Shown here piece after piece: positions 1-8,545 of a stretch of 64,000 nucleotides of DNA. The position numbers were made by a program, and so were the translations under genes. The stretch covers positions 32,204 to 96,203 of the forward strand of contig JAHAJA010000012.1 in assembly GCA_018372435.1 (NCBI GenBank). The letters are read 5' to 3'. The notes under the pieces are model-generated. The model was given only the letters and a program-made list of their open reading frames with translations, was not told the DNA's origin and ran no database searches. This DNA comes from Clostridiales bacterium. GTDB lineage: Bacteria > Bacillota > Clostridia > Lachnospirales > Lachnospiraceae. How positions within the stretch are numbered: the first letter of the stretch is position 1; the number at the start of each line of letters is the position of its first letter.

Positions 1-132
1 AAATCTCGAAATGAATTATCTGTGCTTTCGGTTATAAAAGGTGCTATGCCTGGTGAAATATATGTAAACAACACAGATTATCCAACTACTGTATTGATAA
101 AGAAACCAAGTTTGGTTAGATTTTCTACATAA
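1..132 (+). pseudogene. GNAT acetyltransferase fragment (PF12746-like N-terminal part), cut by window edge
   Basis: An open frame enters from the left edge and stops with TAA after 44 codons. The residues GAMPGEIYVNN followed by PTTVLI resemble the strand pair near the N-terminus of PF12746-type GNAT acetyltransferases, where a 'G..G.iyvd...p..a.i' pattern is usual. In full-length members (compare the 265-residue gene at 16996) this pattern is followed by more than 200 further residues, including the acetyl-CoA site. Here the frame ends about 15 residues later, so the gene looks truncated. The upstream part lies outside the window. The family assignment is an inference from a short match. Confidence 0.45.
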
Positions 133-195
133 AAAAAGATGGGGTAAATTAACGTTTATAAATTGAATATAATTTGTATTTTGGAGGTGAGGATT

Positions 196-567
196 ATGAC
201 TTTTATACCAACATTACACTGTGGAGGTCGTTGTGAGGAAGCGATTGAGTTATATAAAAAAGCTTTTAATTTAGAAGTAGATTGGCAGGGAAAAGATGAA
301 GAGACAAACCTTATATACCATACCGAAGCGCGAATAGGTAAACAAAGGATTAGGTTGTCTGATGGTGGCACAGAACGAGAGCAAATTCAAGTAGATTCTT
401 TATTCCTTACTGTGATATTTGATACAGTTTCAGATGTCGAGAGAGTATTTGATATTTTAAAAGAAGGAGGAACTGTTATACAAGCACCTCATAATCCAGA
501 TTTTGCAACCTACATGAGCGAACTAAAAGACAAATTTGGCTTTAAGTGGTTCTTAATGGTTGATTAA
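196..567 (+). CDS. VOC superfamily protein, PhnB-like
   Basis: A 123-residue protein of the vicinal-oxygen-chelate (glyoxalase/bleomycin-resistance) fold. The opening FIPTLHCGGRCEEAIELYKKAF and the closing DKFGFKW are the hallmarks of the PhnB/YjdN branch, where 'D.FG..W' ends the second beta-alpha-beta unit. These small proteins usually act as dimers in the cytoplasm; many have no known substrate, so no reaction is assigned. The start chosen is the ATG at 196, about 8 bases after a GGAGGTG; an in-frame ATG at 163 has no such site. A second VOC gene follows 39 bp downstream on the same strand, so the two may be co-transcribed. Confidence 0.85.
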   Translation: MTFIPTLHCGGRCEEAIELYKKAFNLEVDWQGKDEETNLIYHTEARIGKQRIRLSDGGTEREQIQVDSLFLTVIFDTVSDVERVFDILKEGGTVIQAPHNPDFATYMSELKDKFGFKWFLMVD

Positions 568-606
568 AAGTGTTTTCATTATGAGTTTAGTGGAGGTGGG
601 TATAAT

Positions 607-996
607 ATGAAATTGGAATTTGGAGCTATAGGAATATGTGTTAATAATATTAAGACAATGGTTGAATTCTACAGGAATGTTATCGGTCTTGATATTGAAT
701 GGGATGGAGGGCCATTTGCTGGAGTTCGAATGTCAAATGGTGTTTTCTTTAATTTATATCATGGAGAGCATATAACAAAGCTAGATGGTATTAATAAAAC
801 ATTTCAGGTTACTTGTACTACTGTGAATGGAGAAGATTTTACCCCTGATGATGTTGATAAGGAATATAACCGTATGATCCAGGCTGGTGCCCAGGCCGTA
901 ATACCTCCTATAGATGCACCTTATGGAATGAGAATTGCTTATGTGGCAGACCCAGAAGGAAATCAGATAGAAATATGTTGTCCTTTGGAAGACTAA
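607..996 (+). CDS. VOC superfamily protein, glyoxalase/dioxygenase-like
   Basis: A 129-residue protein of the glyoxalase/extradiol-dioxygenase fold. It opens with the usual pattern of a strand, 'NNIKTMVEFYRNVIGLD' and a glycine-rich turn, and ends with AYVADPEGNQIEIC, the typical last strand with 'DPEGN..e'. That final glutamate is a metal ligand in many family members. The start ATG at 607 has a GGAGGTGGG site about 7 bases upstream. The substrate is unknown. It probably forms a two-gene unit with the PhnB-like gene just upstream. Confidence 0.85.
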   Translation: MKLEFGAIGICVNNIKTMVEFYRNVIGLDIEWDGGPFAGVRMSNGVFFNLYHGEHITKLDGINKTFQVTCTTVNGEDFTPDDVDKEYNRMIQAGAQAVIPPIDAPYGMRIAYVADPEGNQIEICCPLED

Positions 997-1146
997 TCGT
1001 AGTTATTTCTTAACGGTATTAAGTTATTTTAATTATCGTTCATCAAAGTGGTGGTTTACATAATCTTAAGGATAGTCTCTAGGAGAGTACTAATATTAAT
1101 TCTCAGCTTTTTTTAATTTAAATTACGAAATTATTCTTTTTTATAT

Positions 1147-1566
1147 CTAGCCAGTATTTTCCATAAGCACTACTAAGTCAGTAATTTTCTCCTTGATTTT
1201 ATCAATATTAATTCCAGTAAATACGAATTGGATTGAACTTAGAGCTTCGGTAGGATAAGGATAATAGGAAGCGGTACTTGCAGGGTCAAACTTTAATGTA
1301 ATTTGAGCTATTTCGTCTGTGTAACCAAAAATACTTACCATAGGTGATAGACTATACATCAAACTATAATCGCTACTTATAGATTCTAAGGTATAATCAG
1401 TAAGTTTTTGTTTACACTCATCAACATTCATTCCGAAGGATAGTGATTTGATTGGAGAAGAGATACCATAGGACGTTGATTTCTCTTTTGTTTTACTTGC
1501 ACAGGCTGTAAGAAGAATGATTGAAAAGAGAAGTAATAATATTGTGGCTAATTTTAATTTTTTCAT
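1147..1566 (-). CDS. small predicted lipoprotein
   Basis: A 139-residue protein on the minus strand. It has a lysine-rich start, a hydrophobic stretch and a lipobox LTAC with Cys22, followed by a polar serine/lysine linker, so it should be lipid-anchored to the outer face of the membrane. The ATG at 1566 is preferred because GGAGGTTAC lies just before it; an ATG six codons upstream lacks a site. The mature part (about 115 residues) matches no family I recognise. It is convergent with the VOC genes to its left. Function unknown. Confidence 0.75.
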   Translation of the reverse strand: MKKLKLATILLLLFSIILLTACASKTKEKSTSYGISSPIKSLSFGMNVDECKQKLTDYTLESISSDYSLMYSLSPMVSIFGYTDEIAQITLKFDPASTASYYPYPTEALSSIQFVFTGINIDKIKEKITDLVVLMENTG

Positions 1567-1922
1567 CGTAACCTCCAGATACAATACTTTATGTATGGAA
1601 TTTGATTTATTGTTATGATTTTCTGTTTTGTGGTACTCTCATTTAACAATATAGAGTTATTTGGAGTGTAATACAAGTAAGCAAGCACAGTTGGTATGAA
1701 TAGAGACATAGTTAGTTAATTTGTGACTGAATACGGATAGTACAATTATTGTAATTATGAGATAAATATGTCGATTCTTGAAATGTGTTAATAGATTTTT
1801 ATGGAGTTAGTTAATCAGTATATAAAGTAAAAATATCGTATGTTAATTCATAAACACATATGATAATATTATCTCAATTGTCAGTAGCTAAGTTTATAAT
1901 TTCTACCAGAAAAGGAGTAATT
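1567..1922. other. AT-rich divergent intergenic region
   Basis: About 356 bp separate the minus-strand lipoprotein from the plus-strand nucleoside phosphorylase. The stretch must hold both promoters, but I see no box pair good enough to name. No ORF with a ribosome binding site and no strong hairpin were seen. Confidence 0.5.
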
Positions 1923-2711
1923 ATGATAAATAAAGAGAAATATCCAATATTAGAATTTGATATAGATAAAGAAGCAAAACTTGAACCTATGCAAAAAATA
2001 AACAATAACAATAATCATGATAAAATATCGCTACCTGAATATTGTGTTATAACTTACTTCAAAAGTGTTATTGAAATGAAGAAGGAGCACAAAGAACTGA
2101 TTCAAGTTTCCTGTTTAGCGTCAGAATCCTTAGATATTCCTATATATGAAACGAAATATAAAGACAAACAAATATGCCTTGTTTTAGGATGCCTAGGAGC
2201 TGCTGGAGCTGCTTATGAACTTGAGCAACTTATCGCCCTGGGGTGTAAAAAATTCGTTGTCTGTGGTGGAGCGGGTGTATTGCAAAAAGATATTTCTGTA
2301 GGACATATTATTTTACCTTGTACAGCTGTACGGGATGAAGGATTATCATATCATTACATAAAGCCGTCAAGAGAGATATCATGCAGAGAAGAAACGGTAA
2401 AGAAAATAGAATTGCTATTACAGCAAGAAAATATCCCTTATATTAAGGGTAAAACATGGACTACGGATGCTATTTTCCGTGAAACCCGAGACAAAATTGC
2501 TTTAAGAGTATCAGAAGGCTGTTTAACTGTAGAGATGGAATCTTCAGCATTATTGGCTGTATCACAGTTTCGGAACGTTGAATTAGTACAATTAATTTAC
2601 GGTGGGGATGATCTGAGTAATGTTATATGGGATGGACGTCAATGTGTAGATCGTACACAAATTCGTGAAGAACTAGTAAATCTATCATTGCGTATATGCA
2701 CAAAACTATAG
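1923..2711 (+). CDS. nucleoside phosphorylase (PNP/uridine phosphorylase family)
   Basis: A 262-residue cytoplasmic enzyme of the PNP_UDP_1 family, which splits nucleosides with phosphate into a base and (deoxy)ribose-1-phosphate. The glycine-rich segment VLGCLGAAGAAYELEQLIALG followed by VVCGGAGVL forms the phosphate and base site. TVEMESSALLAV carries the conserved Glu-Met-Glu that contacts the ribose. The length fits uridine-phosphorylase-like members better than trimeric PNPs. The start at 1923 has an AAAGGAG about 7 bases upstream; the longer frame starting at 1860 has none. Its last 16 bases overlap a small GNAT remnant. The exact nucleoside is not predictable. Confidence 0.85.
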   Translation: MINKEKYPILEFDIDKEAKLEPMQKINNNNNHDKISLPEYCVITYFKSVIEMKKEHKELIQVSCLASESLDIPIYETKYKDKQICLVLGCLGAAGAAYELEQLIALGCKKFVVCGGAGVLQKDISVGHIILPCTAVRDEGLSYHYIKPSREISCREETVKKIELLLQQENIPYIKGKTWTTDAIFRETRDKIALRVSEGCLTVEMESSALLAVSQFRNVELVQLIYGGDDLSNVIWDGRQCVDRTQIREELVNLSLRICTKL

Positions 2712-2869
2712 AATGTAAAGATCGTAATATTGCAAAAGTAATGATTAGTTGTGATCTTGATAATCTAGCAAGTGAGAAAACGATTATTGCAAACGGCGGA
2801 GTTTTTGAAAAAAATGTTTGCGTAGACGGAGATACTATAAAAAGGTATTGGATTAATTTAATCAATTAA
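2696..2869 (+). pseudogene. C-terminal fragment of a GNAT acetyltransferase
   Basis: A 57-codon frame starts inside the end of the nucleoside phosphorylase gene and ends just before the HAD gene. Its residues KVMISCDLDNLASEKTI, NGGVFEK and KRYWINL match the last third of COG3981-type acetyltransferases, where 'D.dN.aS...i..nGG' precedes a final 'rYWi.l' strand. The acetyl-CoA loop and N-terminal half are missing. It is therefore most likely debris of a former acetyltransferase gene, although an ATG is present and translational coupling to the phosphorylase is conceivable. Confidence 0.55.
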
Positions 2870-2884
2870 AAGGGAGAAACAATT

Positions 2885-3562
2885 ATGATAAAAGCAATAT
2901 TTTTTGACTTGTTTTTTACACTTATTTATCCTCACTATTCGCTAGAAGATAATGAATATGACATACTAAATGTTACCGAGGAGGAGTGGGAACTTTGTGC
3001 AGAGAACTCTGTGTTATATGAGGAACGTGCTTTGGGGAGAGTGGACACAGAAGACGAAATTATAGATAAGATGCTTAACTTGTTTCCGCATAAAATCGAT
3101 AAAGGACAACGAGAAAAAGTATTGGTTAGTAGATTAAACAGAATGAAAAGGGCATTAGACTATGTAGATGAGGAGATAGTTTATACCTTAGAAGAATTAA
3201 AGAAACATAAGATTAAATTATGTCTAATCAGTAATGCAGATGTGATTGATTGCAAGTATTGGCAGCAATCAATACTAAGTACATATTTTGATGAAGTAAT
3301 CTTCTCGTGTAAAGTGGGTTTATTAAAACCAGATGTAAGAATATATACATTAGCAATGGAACGAATGGGTGTAACTGCTAGTGAAAGTTTATTCGTAGGT
3401 GATGGTGGCTCGAATGAATTGTTTGGTGCAAAACAAGCAAAGATGAGAACGGTATTAACAGAATATCTAGAAAGAAAAGAAGAGGATCAAAGAAAAAGAA
3501 TTCTTCAAAGCGCAGATATAAGAATAGATAGATTTCAGGAGCTTTTACAGTATATAGATTAA
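2885..3562 (+). CDS. HAD-family hydrolase
   Basis: A 225-residue soluble HAD-superfamily hydrolase, probably a phosphatase. Motif I is FFDLFFTLIYP with the nucleophilic Asp near residue 8; the second position is Phe, as in 'DLFGTL'-type members, instead of the Asp that helps protonate leaving groups in classical phosphatases. Motif II is LISNAD with the conserved Ser. Motif III is the Lys of LLKPDVRIY, and motif IV is VGDGG. A helical cap lies between motifs I and II (residues about 20-85), giving subclass I. Start ATG at 2885 follows AAAGGGAGAAAC. Substrate unknown. Confidence 0.82.
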   Translation: MIKAIFFDLFFTLIYPHYSLEDNEYDILNVTEEEWELCAENSVLYEERALGRVDTEDEIIDKMLNLFPHKIDKGQREKVLVSRLNRMKRALDYVDEEIVYTLEELKKHKIKLCLISNADVIDCKYWQQSILSTYFDEVIFSCKVGLLKPDVRIYTLAMERMGVTASESLFVGDGGSNELFGAKQAKMRTVLTEYLERKEEDQRKRILQSADIRIDRFQELLQYID

Positions 3563-3728
3563 ATTATTGTATGAAAACATAGAGGTGAAATGCTGTATAA
3601 GCAGATGTTAGAATCAAATGCCAATTTATAAACTAGATAAGAAGGGGGAACGTAGTAGACCGTATTATATGTAATGAAAGGAACAAAATCTTATTTTATG
3701 ATGTTATACAGTTTACTATTAAGAATAT

Positions 3729-4256
3729 ATGAACATTATTATTGAATTAGGAAATGAAAAAGACATTGATGAACTAGAGAAATTATACGATGATTTAAAT
3801 GACTATTTGGCAGCAGGAATAAATTATCCAGGTTGGCTTAAAGGAGTATATCCTATACGAGAAGATGCGGTTAAGGGAATCGAAGAAGGATATCTATATG
3901 TGGCAAGGTATAATGATGAGATAGTTGGCTCGATTATTCTAAACCATGAACCTGAAGATGCCTATAATCAGGCCAATTGGGAAATTGAAGCTGATTATTC
4001 AGACATAGTTGTTATACATACATTTGCAGTACATCCAAAGTTTATGAAGAATGGAATTGGTCAAAAGTTAATGGAGTTTGCTACAAGTCATAGTAAAGAG
4101 ATTAAGGCAAAAGCAATTCGATTAGATGTTTTTGAAAAAAATGTCCCAGCAATTAAATTATATGAAAAGCATGGTTATAGATATATAGATACTGTAGATT
4201 TGGGATATGGAGAATATGGACTTGATTGGTTTAAGTTATATGAGAAAGTGTTATAA
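3729..4256 (+). CDS. GNAT family N-acetyltransferase
   Basis: A 175-residue GNAT acetyltransferase. The central VIHTFAVHPKFMKNGIGQKLM contains the strand-4/loop motif (Q/R-x-x-G-x-G/A) that holds the pyrophosphate of acetyl-CoA. LDVFEKNVPAIKLYEKHGYRY is the typical motif-B end. The acceptor cannot be predicted. The first ATG at 3729 lacks a convincing Shine-Dalgarno sequence; the nearest purine-rich stretch (AGAAGGGGGAA) is about 80 bases upstream, so translation may be weak or the start may differ. A second GNAT remnant lies immediately downstream. Confidence 0.8.
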   Translation: MNIIIELGNEKDIDELEKLYDDLNDYLAAGINYPGWLKGVYPIREDAVKGIEEGYLYVARYNDEIVGSIILNHEPEDAYNQANWEIEADYSDIVVIHTFAVHPKFMKNGIGQKLMEFATSHSKEIKAKAIRLDVFEKNVPAIKLYEKHGYRYIDTVDLGYGEYGLDWFKLYEKVL

Positions 4257-4263
4257 ATAATGA

Positions 4264-4380
4264 TGCGCTGTAGCATTATATGAAAATATTGGATTTAAAA
4301 TTGAGGGAATTAGAAAGAATGCCATGATTATTGATGGTACTTATATTAATGAGTACTATATGGCAAAACTTCTAATCTAA
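4264..4380 (+). pseudogene. C-terminal fragment of a RimJ/RimL-type GNAT acetyltransferase
   Basis: Directly after the GNAT gene stop, a frame reads ALYENIGFKIEGIRKNAMI, then a short loop, then NEYYMAKLLI and a stop. 'A..lYe..GF..EG..r.a...dG.y.d.y.m..l' is the signature of the end of ribosomal-protein-type acetyltransferases. It begins after an in-frame TGA and has no start codon or ribosome binding site. It is a leftover of a gene whose front part has been lost, perhaps by recombination with the GNAT gene upstream. Confidence 0.6.
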
Positions 4381-4428
4381 GTACAGAACAAAGGTAAGAT
4401 TAATATTGATACATAAACGGAGAGAATA

Positions 4429-4866
4429 ATGAAGATTTCAATTGAAAAAATCAATCGTGACCAGGAAGAAGAAATACTCATTAGGTGCCACGAAGTAGAT
4501 GATAAAATACTTTCCTATGTCAAGAATATTGAACAACAAGAAGAGGATCTTATTGGATATGAGGGTGATACGATTCACCGTCTTAAGTTTGCTGATGTAT
4601 ATTATTTTGAAGCAATTGATAGTAAGGTTTTTATATACTGTAAAGATAAGTTTTATGAGTCAAAACAAAAACTCTATGAACTAGAAGAACTATGCGGTGT
4701 TAAGAAGTTTTTTCGTGCATCAAAATCATTTATTATAAATATCTCCAAGATAGATTATATAAAACCATCTTTAAGTGGAAGATTCAATGCAACGCTTGAC
4801 AACGGAGAAACGATAGTAGTTTCAAGACAGTACGTCCCGCTTCTAAAAAGCAAGCTTGGTTTGTAG
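4429..4866 (+). CDS. LytTR-domain DNA-binding regulator
   Basis: A 145-residue protein with a short N-terminal region and a C-terminal LytTR DNA-binding domain (about residues 50-145). The signs are the strands 'DVYYFEAIDSKVFIYC', the helix 'LYELEELCG..KFFRASKSFIINI' and the last strand 'GETIVVSRQYVPLLKSKL'. There is no receiver domain. Stand-alone LytTR proteins of this size are commonly encoded beside a DUF3021 membrane protein, and one follows 12 bp downstream. In such pairs the membrane protein is thought to hold or control the regulator. A second such pair lies at 57192-58074. Likely targets are this operon or the hydrolase at 5457. Confidence 0.88.
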   Translation: MKISIEKINRDQEEEILIRCHEVDDKILSYVKNIEQQEEDLIGYEGDTIHRLKFADVYYFEAIDSKVFIYCKDKFYESKQKLYELEELCGVKKFFRASKSFIINISKIDYIKPSLSGRFNATLDNGETIVVSRQYVPLLKSKLGL

Positions 4867-4878
4867 GAGGAAAGTATA

Positions 4879-5304
4879 ATGAGAATGAACAATATAGTAG
4901 CCAATATGATAAGAAACTTTTTTGTTATTTTTGGAGTAATAGTCCTTATAACAGCAATACTAAATCCAGTATATGAATTATCATCTAAGATTATTATGAT
5001 AATAGCCTTATTTGCGCTAGTAAGTGATTTAACCGTTCTGGTGTTTTGGTCAAAGAAAGAGCTATCTGATAAAAGTAGAATGTTACGCAGAGTCTTACAT
5101 CTTGTATTAATTGAAATGATCGTTCTTTTCTTTGGTAATATACTTGGATTTGCTTCTGGAATAACTCAGAATATTATATTCGCAATTGAGATATTAGGAA
5201 TTTATTCCATTGTGTGCTGGATTGATTGGCTTATTGACAACAAAACAGCAAATGATATTAATGATAAGTTAAAAAAGATGAAATCAAAGGAGAAAAATAA
5301 TTAA
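4879..5304 (+). CDS. DUF3021 family membrane protein
   Basis: A 141-residue protein with four predicted membrane helices (about residues 10-30, 36-58, 70-92 and 98-120) and a charged C-terminal tail rich in lysine. Size, topology and position right after a LytTR regulator identify the DUF3021 family, an uncharacterised partner of LytTR proteins. The start ATG follows AGGAGG by 8 bases, and the gene is 12 bp downstream of its partner, so the two form one operon. A terminator hairpin follows within 20 bp. Its likely role is a membrane-level control of the regulator; this is inference from gene pairing. Confidence 0.82.
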   Translation: MRMNNIVANMIRNFFVIFGVIVLITAILNPVYELSSKIIMIIALFALVSDLTVLVFWSKKELSDKSRMLRRVLHLVLIEMIVLFFGNILGFASGITQNIIFAIEILGIYSIVCWIDWLIDNKTANDINDKLKKMKSKEKNN

Positions 5305-5320
5305 AGATAAATGGTGATTG

Positions 5321-5354
5321 AAGGTGGCTGTTAGCAGCTTACCTTCTTTTTTTT
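5321..5354 (+). terminator. intrinsic terminator after LytTR/DUF3021 pair
   Basis: AAGGTGGCTG and CAGCTTACCTT form an imperfect stem with a TTAG loop, followed by a run of eight T. It sits 17 bp after the DUF3021 stop. Confidence 0.8.
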
Positions 5355-5456
5355 ACAACTTATTTGAATATAAATGCAGCTTATCTTATACGTATTTACT
5401 GGTAATTTCCAAGGTGTTACAATGTACCAATCAAAATTGATTGTGGAGGAATTAAT

Positions 5457-6770
5457 ATGGGAAAATTACTATTGTTCATTATGATATTATTTGAAGTTAC
5501 TTTTGCAGTGGCTTGTATAATAAAAAGGTCGAGCCATGATAGGGTGAAGAATATAGCGCGAATTGTGGCTTTTATGCTTTTTGCTATATTATGTGCAACA
5601 CCCATTATTGACCTAAGTTTTAGATGGTACGCCTTAGGTGCTTTACTACTAATAATAGCGTTGAAAGGATTATATCAGATTTGTAATGGGAAAAAAATTG
5701 AAAAGCCTTTCAAAAAGAGACAGATTATATTAGGTGCTGTCTTGAGTTGTATTATTTTCTTTTTGGTACTTGTTCCTGCGCTACTATTTCCACAGTATAC
5801 GACACCAAAACCTACAGGAGATTACGCAGTTGCAACTGCGGATTACACGTATATAGATAAAAGCAGAATAGATGAGAATGGGGCCAATTCATATGTCAAT
5901 GTATCTTTTTGGTATCCTGAGAATGTTAATGATACATTTCCCTTGGTAGTGTTTGATCACGGGGCGTTTGGAGTGAGAGAAAGTAACCATTCGATATATC
6001 TTGAGCTTGCCAGTAATGGTTACGTGGTATGTTCGATTGACCATCCCGGACAATCTTTTTACACAAAGTCGAAGTCAGGAGTAGTCACATATGTTAACAA
6101 GAATTTCTTGAAAGAGGTTAACTATGGAAATAGTGAATCTTGTACAGCGGTAGAAGCATATGATCTTATACAAAAGTGGATGAAGGTTCGTACGGCAGAT
6201 ATGAATCTTACGATTGATTCAATTTTAAGTAATGTGAATAAAGAAAATGTAGGACTTCCATATAGTCTTATTAATACAGAAAAGATTGGCTTGTTTGGAC
6301 ATTCTATGGGGTCTGCAACAAGTGTTTGGGTAGGAAGAGAACGAAGCGATATTGATGCTGTAATCAATATTGATGGGCCATATTTCTCAGAAATTTATTA
6401 TGATTCTTCTGCTGATGAGATACGCGCACTAGAAAGAGAGTATGACAAACCAATTCTTAATATTTATTCTGACCAGGTTTGGAGACAACTAAAGGAGGGA
6501 AATGAAACTGGTGTATATGCAGCTAATAAAATTTCTAAGGAAATCTGCCACGAAAGCTTTGATATGTATCTAGAAGGATCAAAACACCTTACTTTAACTG
6601 ACTTGACCTTGGTCTCGCCGTTTCTGACTGATATGCTTAATGGTGAAAAAACAACCATTGATATTGAATATTGTATGAAGATGGAGAGAGAAGCAATACT
6701 TGAATTCTTTAACTGTTATCTAAAGGATGGTCCTGCATATACAAAAACAGGGATATTTACTAACGAATAA
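5457..6770 (+). CDS. membrane-anchored alpha/beta hydrolase (PAF-acetylhydrolase-like)
   Basis: A 437-residue protein. Residues 1 to about 115 hold four hydrophobic helices; the rest is an extracytoplasmic or cytoplasmic alpha/beta hydrolase. VVFDHGAFGVRESNHSIYL supplies the oxyanion-hole region and GHSMGSA the nucleophile elbow with Ser283. The His of GSKHLTLTDL is the likely catalytic base. The domain resembles platelet-activating-factor acetylhydrolase and dienelactone-hydrolase-type lipases, so an ester or lipid substrate is plausible but unproved. GGAGG precedes the ATG. It lies just after a LytTR/DUF3021 pair, and the same three families recur at 56128-58074. Confidence 0.82.
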   Translation: MGKLLLFIMILFEVTFAVACIIKRSSHDRVKNIARIVAFMLFAILCATPIIDLSFRWYALGALLLIIALKGLYQICNGKKIEKPFKKRQIILGAVLSCIIFFLVLVPALLFPQYTTPKPTGDYAVATADYTYIDKSRIDENGANSYVNVSFWYPENVNDTFPLVVFDHGAFGVRESNHSIYLELASNGYVVCSIDHPGQSFYTKSKSGVVTYVNKNFLKEVNYGNSESCTAVEAYDLIQKWMKVRTADMNLTIDSILSNVNKENVGLPYSLINTEKIGLFGHSMGSATSVWVGRERSDIDAVINIDGPYFSEIYYDSSADEIRALEREYDKPILNIYSDQVWRQLKEGNETGVYAANKISKEICHESFDMYLEGSKHLTLTDLTLVSPFLTDMLNGEKTTIDIEYCMKMEREAILEFFNCYLKDGPAYTKTGIFTNE

Positions 6771-6894
6771 AGTTAATAAAAATTGAAGCTAATGAAGCTA
6801 TAATCATAAAAAATATTGATGATATATTTAATGTTTTAAAAAATTAGTACTATTTTGTATAGAAATATTGAAATACTAAGATGAGTGTGATATC

Positions 6895-8412
6895 ATGCAA
6901 ATGAGCAAATTTATAGCAAAAATGGAATCAATTATTACTAAGGATGTGGAATTTATGACAGAAAAGCAATACGAAAGAGCAAATAAGTGTTTATTACCAG
7001 TATTAATAATACTGTATGGAGTTTTTCTATTACTTTCAGTGGCCATTATTTTTGAGTCAGGGGTTAAAATCTCAGGGGTTGTGCAACTAATAGGAAGTTT
7101 ATTGGGTATTATAATTAGTATGAATGTGTATGAAAGAAAAGGATCGACCAAAGAAGGTGCTACTCTTCTTATGACGGTAGGTGCATTACTATACCTGCTC
7201 ATAATGGTTGTGAATGGGAGTAATTATGTATATAGTTATGCATTCCCAATTTTATGTGTTAGTATAATTTATTTGAATATTAATTATATTAAGTATGGTG
7301 GTTGTGTTACAATCCTCGGAATAATTATACATGGAATTAAATTGGGTATAGTTGGTGCGTTTACGGGAGAGTCATTCGTTATTGCACTAATAATTGCTAT
7401 ATTAATAATCTCTGGTGCATACATAGTATGTAAACTGTTAGCAAAGTTTCATGATGAGAATATTGAAGCACAAGTTAAATCATATGATACAATGTTTCTT
7501 GTCGCAGATCAGTTAATTGAACACTTTGATACTGCAAAAGATATGCTTACGAATGTCAAAAAGAGTATTGAGACAAGTAAATTATCCATGAATGAAATTG
7601 CTGAAAGTACAAGTAGTACTGCAGAGGCGATTCAAGAGCAAGCACTAATGTGTACCGAAATCACTCAGAACACAAGTGTCGCTAATGAGAAGGCCCAAGA
7701 TATGATTAGTAGTTCTGAAAGGACATTGGATAACGTAGCAGAAGGTGCCAAAGTAATTGTTGGGTTAAAGGAGCAAGCCTACAACGTGGAAGCAGCAAGT
7801 AATGATGCTGCGGGTTATACCAAAGAGTTAAGCAAGCGTGTTGACGAAGTGAAAGGTATTATCAATACGATTCTAAATATCTCGGGACAAACAAATCTAT
7901 TAGCTTTGAATGCTTCTATTGAAGCAGCACGTGCTGGTGAAGCCGGAAGGGGTTTTGCAGTAGTAGCTGAGGAAATCCGAAAATTATCGGTACAGACGCA
8001 AGAGGCTACTACTCAAATTACAGATATTATTAATGATTTGAATAACGAAGCAGATCGAACCGTTGATAGTATGGAGAAATCAGTTGTATCAATAAAACAA
8101 CAATCAGAATTAATTGATATTGCACAGGATAAGTTTAAGGCAATTGATCAAGAAATTAATTCATTGACAGCAATCATTAATGATATAGAAGGCGTAATCA
8201 AAGGAATTATATCATCAACTAATACAATTACGGATCATGTATCACATCTATCGGCAACTAGTGAAGAAATTGCAGCTTCTTCGGAAGATGGCGTAAGAAT
8301 CTCTGATGAGTCCTCTGAAAAGATGGTTGATTTGGTTGATGTCATAGAATCCACATATGAATTGGCAAAGGAATTGAAAAAATTCAAAGAGAATATAAGT
8401 AATAACTTGTAG
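6895..8412 (+). CDS. methyl-accepting chemotaxis protein
   Basis: A 505-residue chemoreceptor. The N-terminal part (about 30-190) is a bundle of about six membrane helices with no large periplasmic-type sensor, so it may sense within the membrane. The C-terminal signalling domain carries the hairpin core NQTN..ALNASIEAARAGEAGRGFAVVAEEIRKL, with long helices containing Gln/Glu-rich methylation segments on both sides. It would control CheA kinase. The ATG at 6895 is preceded by a weak GAGTGTG; an ATG two codons later is also possible. It stands alone, with a terminator downstream. A second, different chemoreceptor is at 24036. Confidence 0.92.
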   Translation: MQMSKFIAKMESIITKDVEFMTEKQYERANKCLLPVLIILYGVFLLLSVAIIFESGVKISGVVQLIGSLLGIIISMNVYERKGSTKEGATLLMTVGALLYLLIMVVNGSNYVYSYAFPILCVSIIYLNINYIKYGGCVTILGIIIHGIKLGIVGAFTGESFVIALIIAILIISGAYIVCKLLAKFHDENIEAQVKSYDTMFLVADQLIEHFDTAKDMLTNVKKSIETSKLSMNEIAESTSSTAEAIQEQALMCTEITQNTSVANEKAQDMISSSERTLDNVAEGAKVIVGLKEQAYNVEAASNDAAGYTKELSKRVDEVKGIINTILNISGQTNLLALNASIEAARAGEAGRGFAVVAEEIRKLSVQTQEATTQITDIINDLNNEADRTVDSMEKSVVSIKQQSELIDIAQDKFKAIDQEINSLTAIINDIEGVIKGIISSTNTITDHVSHLSATSEEIAASSEDGVRISDESSEKMVDLVDVIESTYELAKELKKFKENISNNL

Positions 8413-8462
8413 CTATTATTATTTGCCAATTACTTGTAAATAGATTATAATGATATAAAACT

Positions 8463-8494
8463 AGGTCGGAAGTATTCTTTCGGCCTTTGTTTTT
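8463..8494 (+). terminator. intrinsic terminator after chemoreceptor
   Basis: AGGTCGGAAG and CTTTCGGCCT pair around a short TATT loop (two wobble pairs) and run into GTTTTT. It ends the chemoreceptor transcript before the GNAT gene at 8546. Confidence 0.75.
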
Positions 8495-8545
8495 AAAATA
8501 GAACAAATAGAATACATTTGAGTGTTGACAGATAGGGGGATTACC

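Noticed and set aside
156..371. Minus-strand frame opposite the PhnB-like gene, and many similar opposite-strand frames across the window
   Set aside because: They mirror real genes with good ribosome binding sites and family motifs, and have no supporting signals of their own.
1083..1111. Possible terminator between the second VOC gene and the minus-strand lipoprotein gene
   Set aside because: There is a T-run (CTTTTTTT), but the only stem before it is four base pairs with a long loop, too weak to call.
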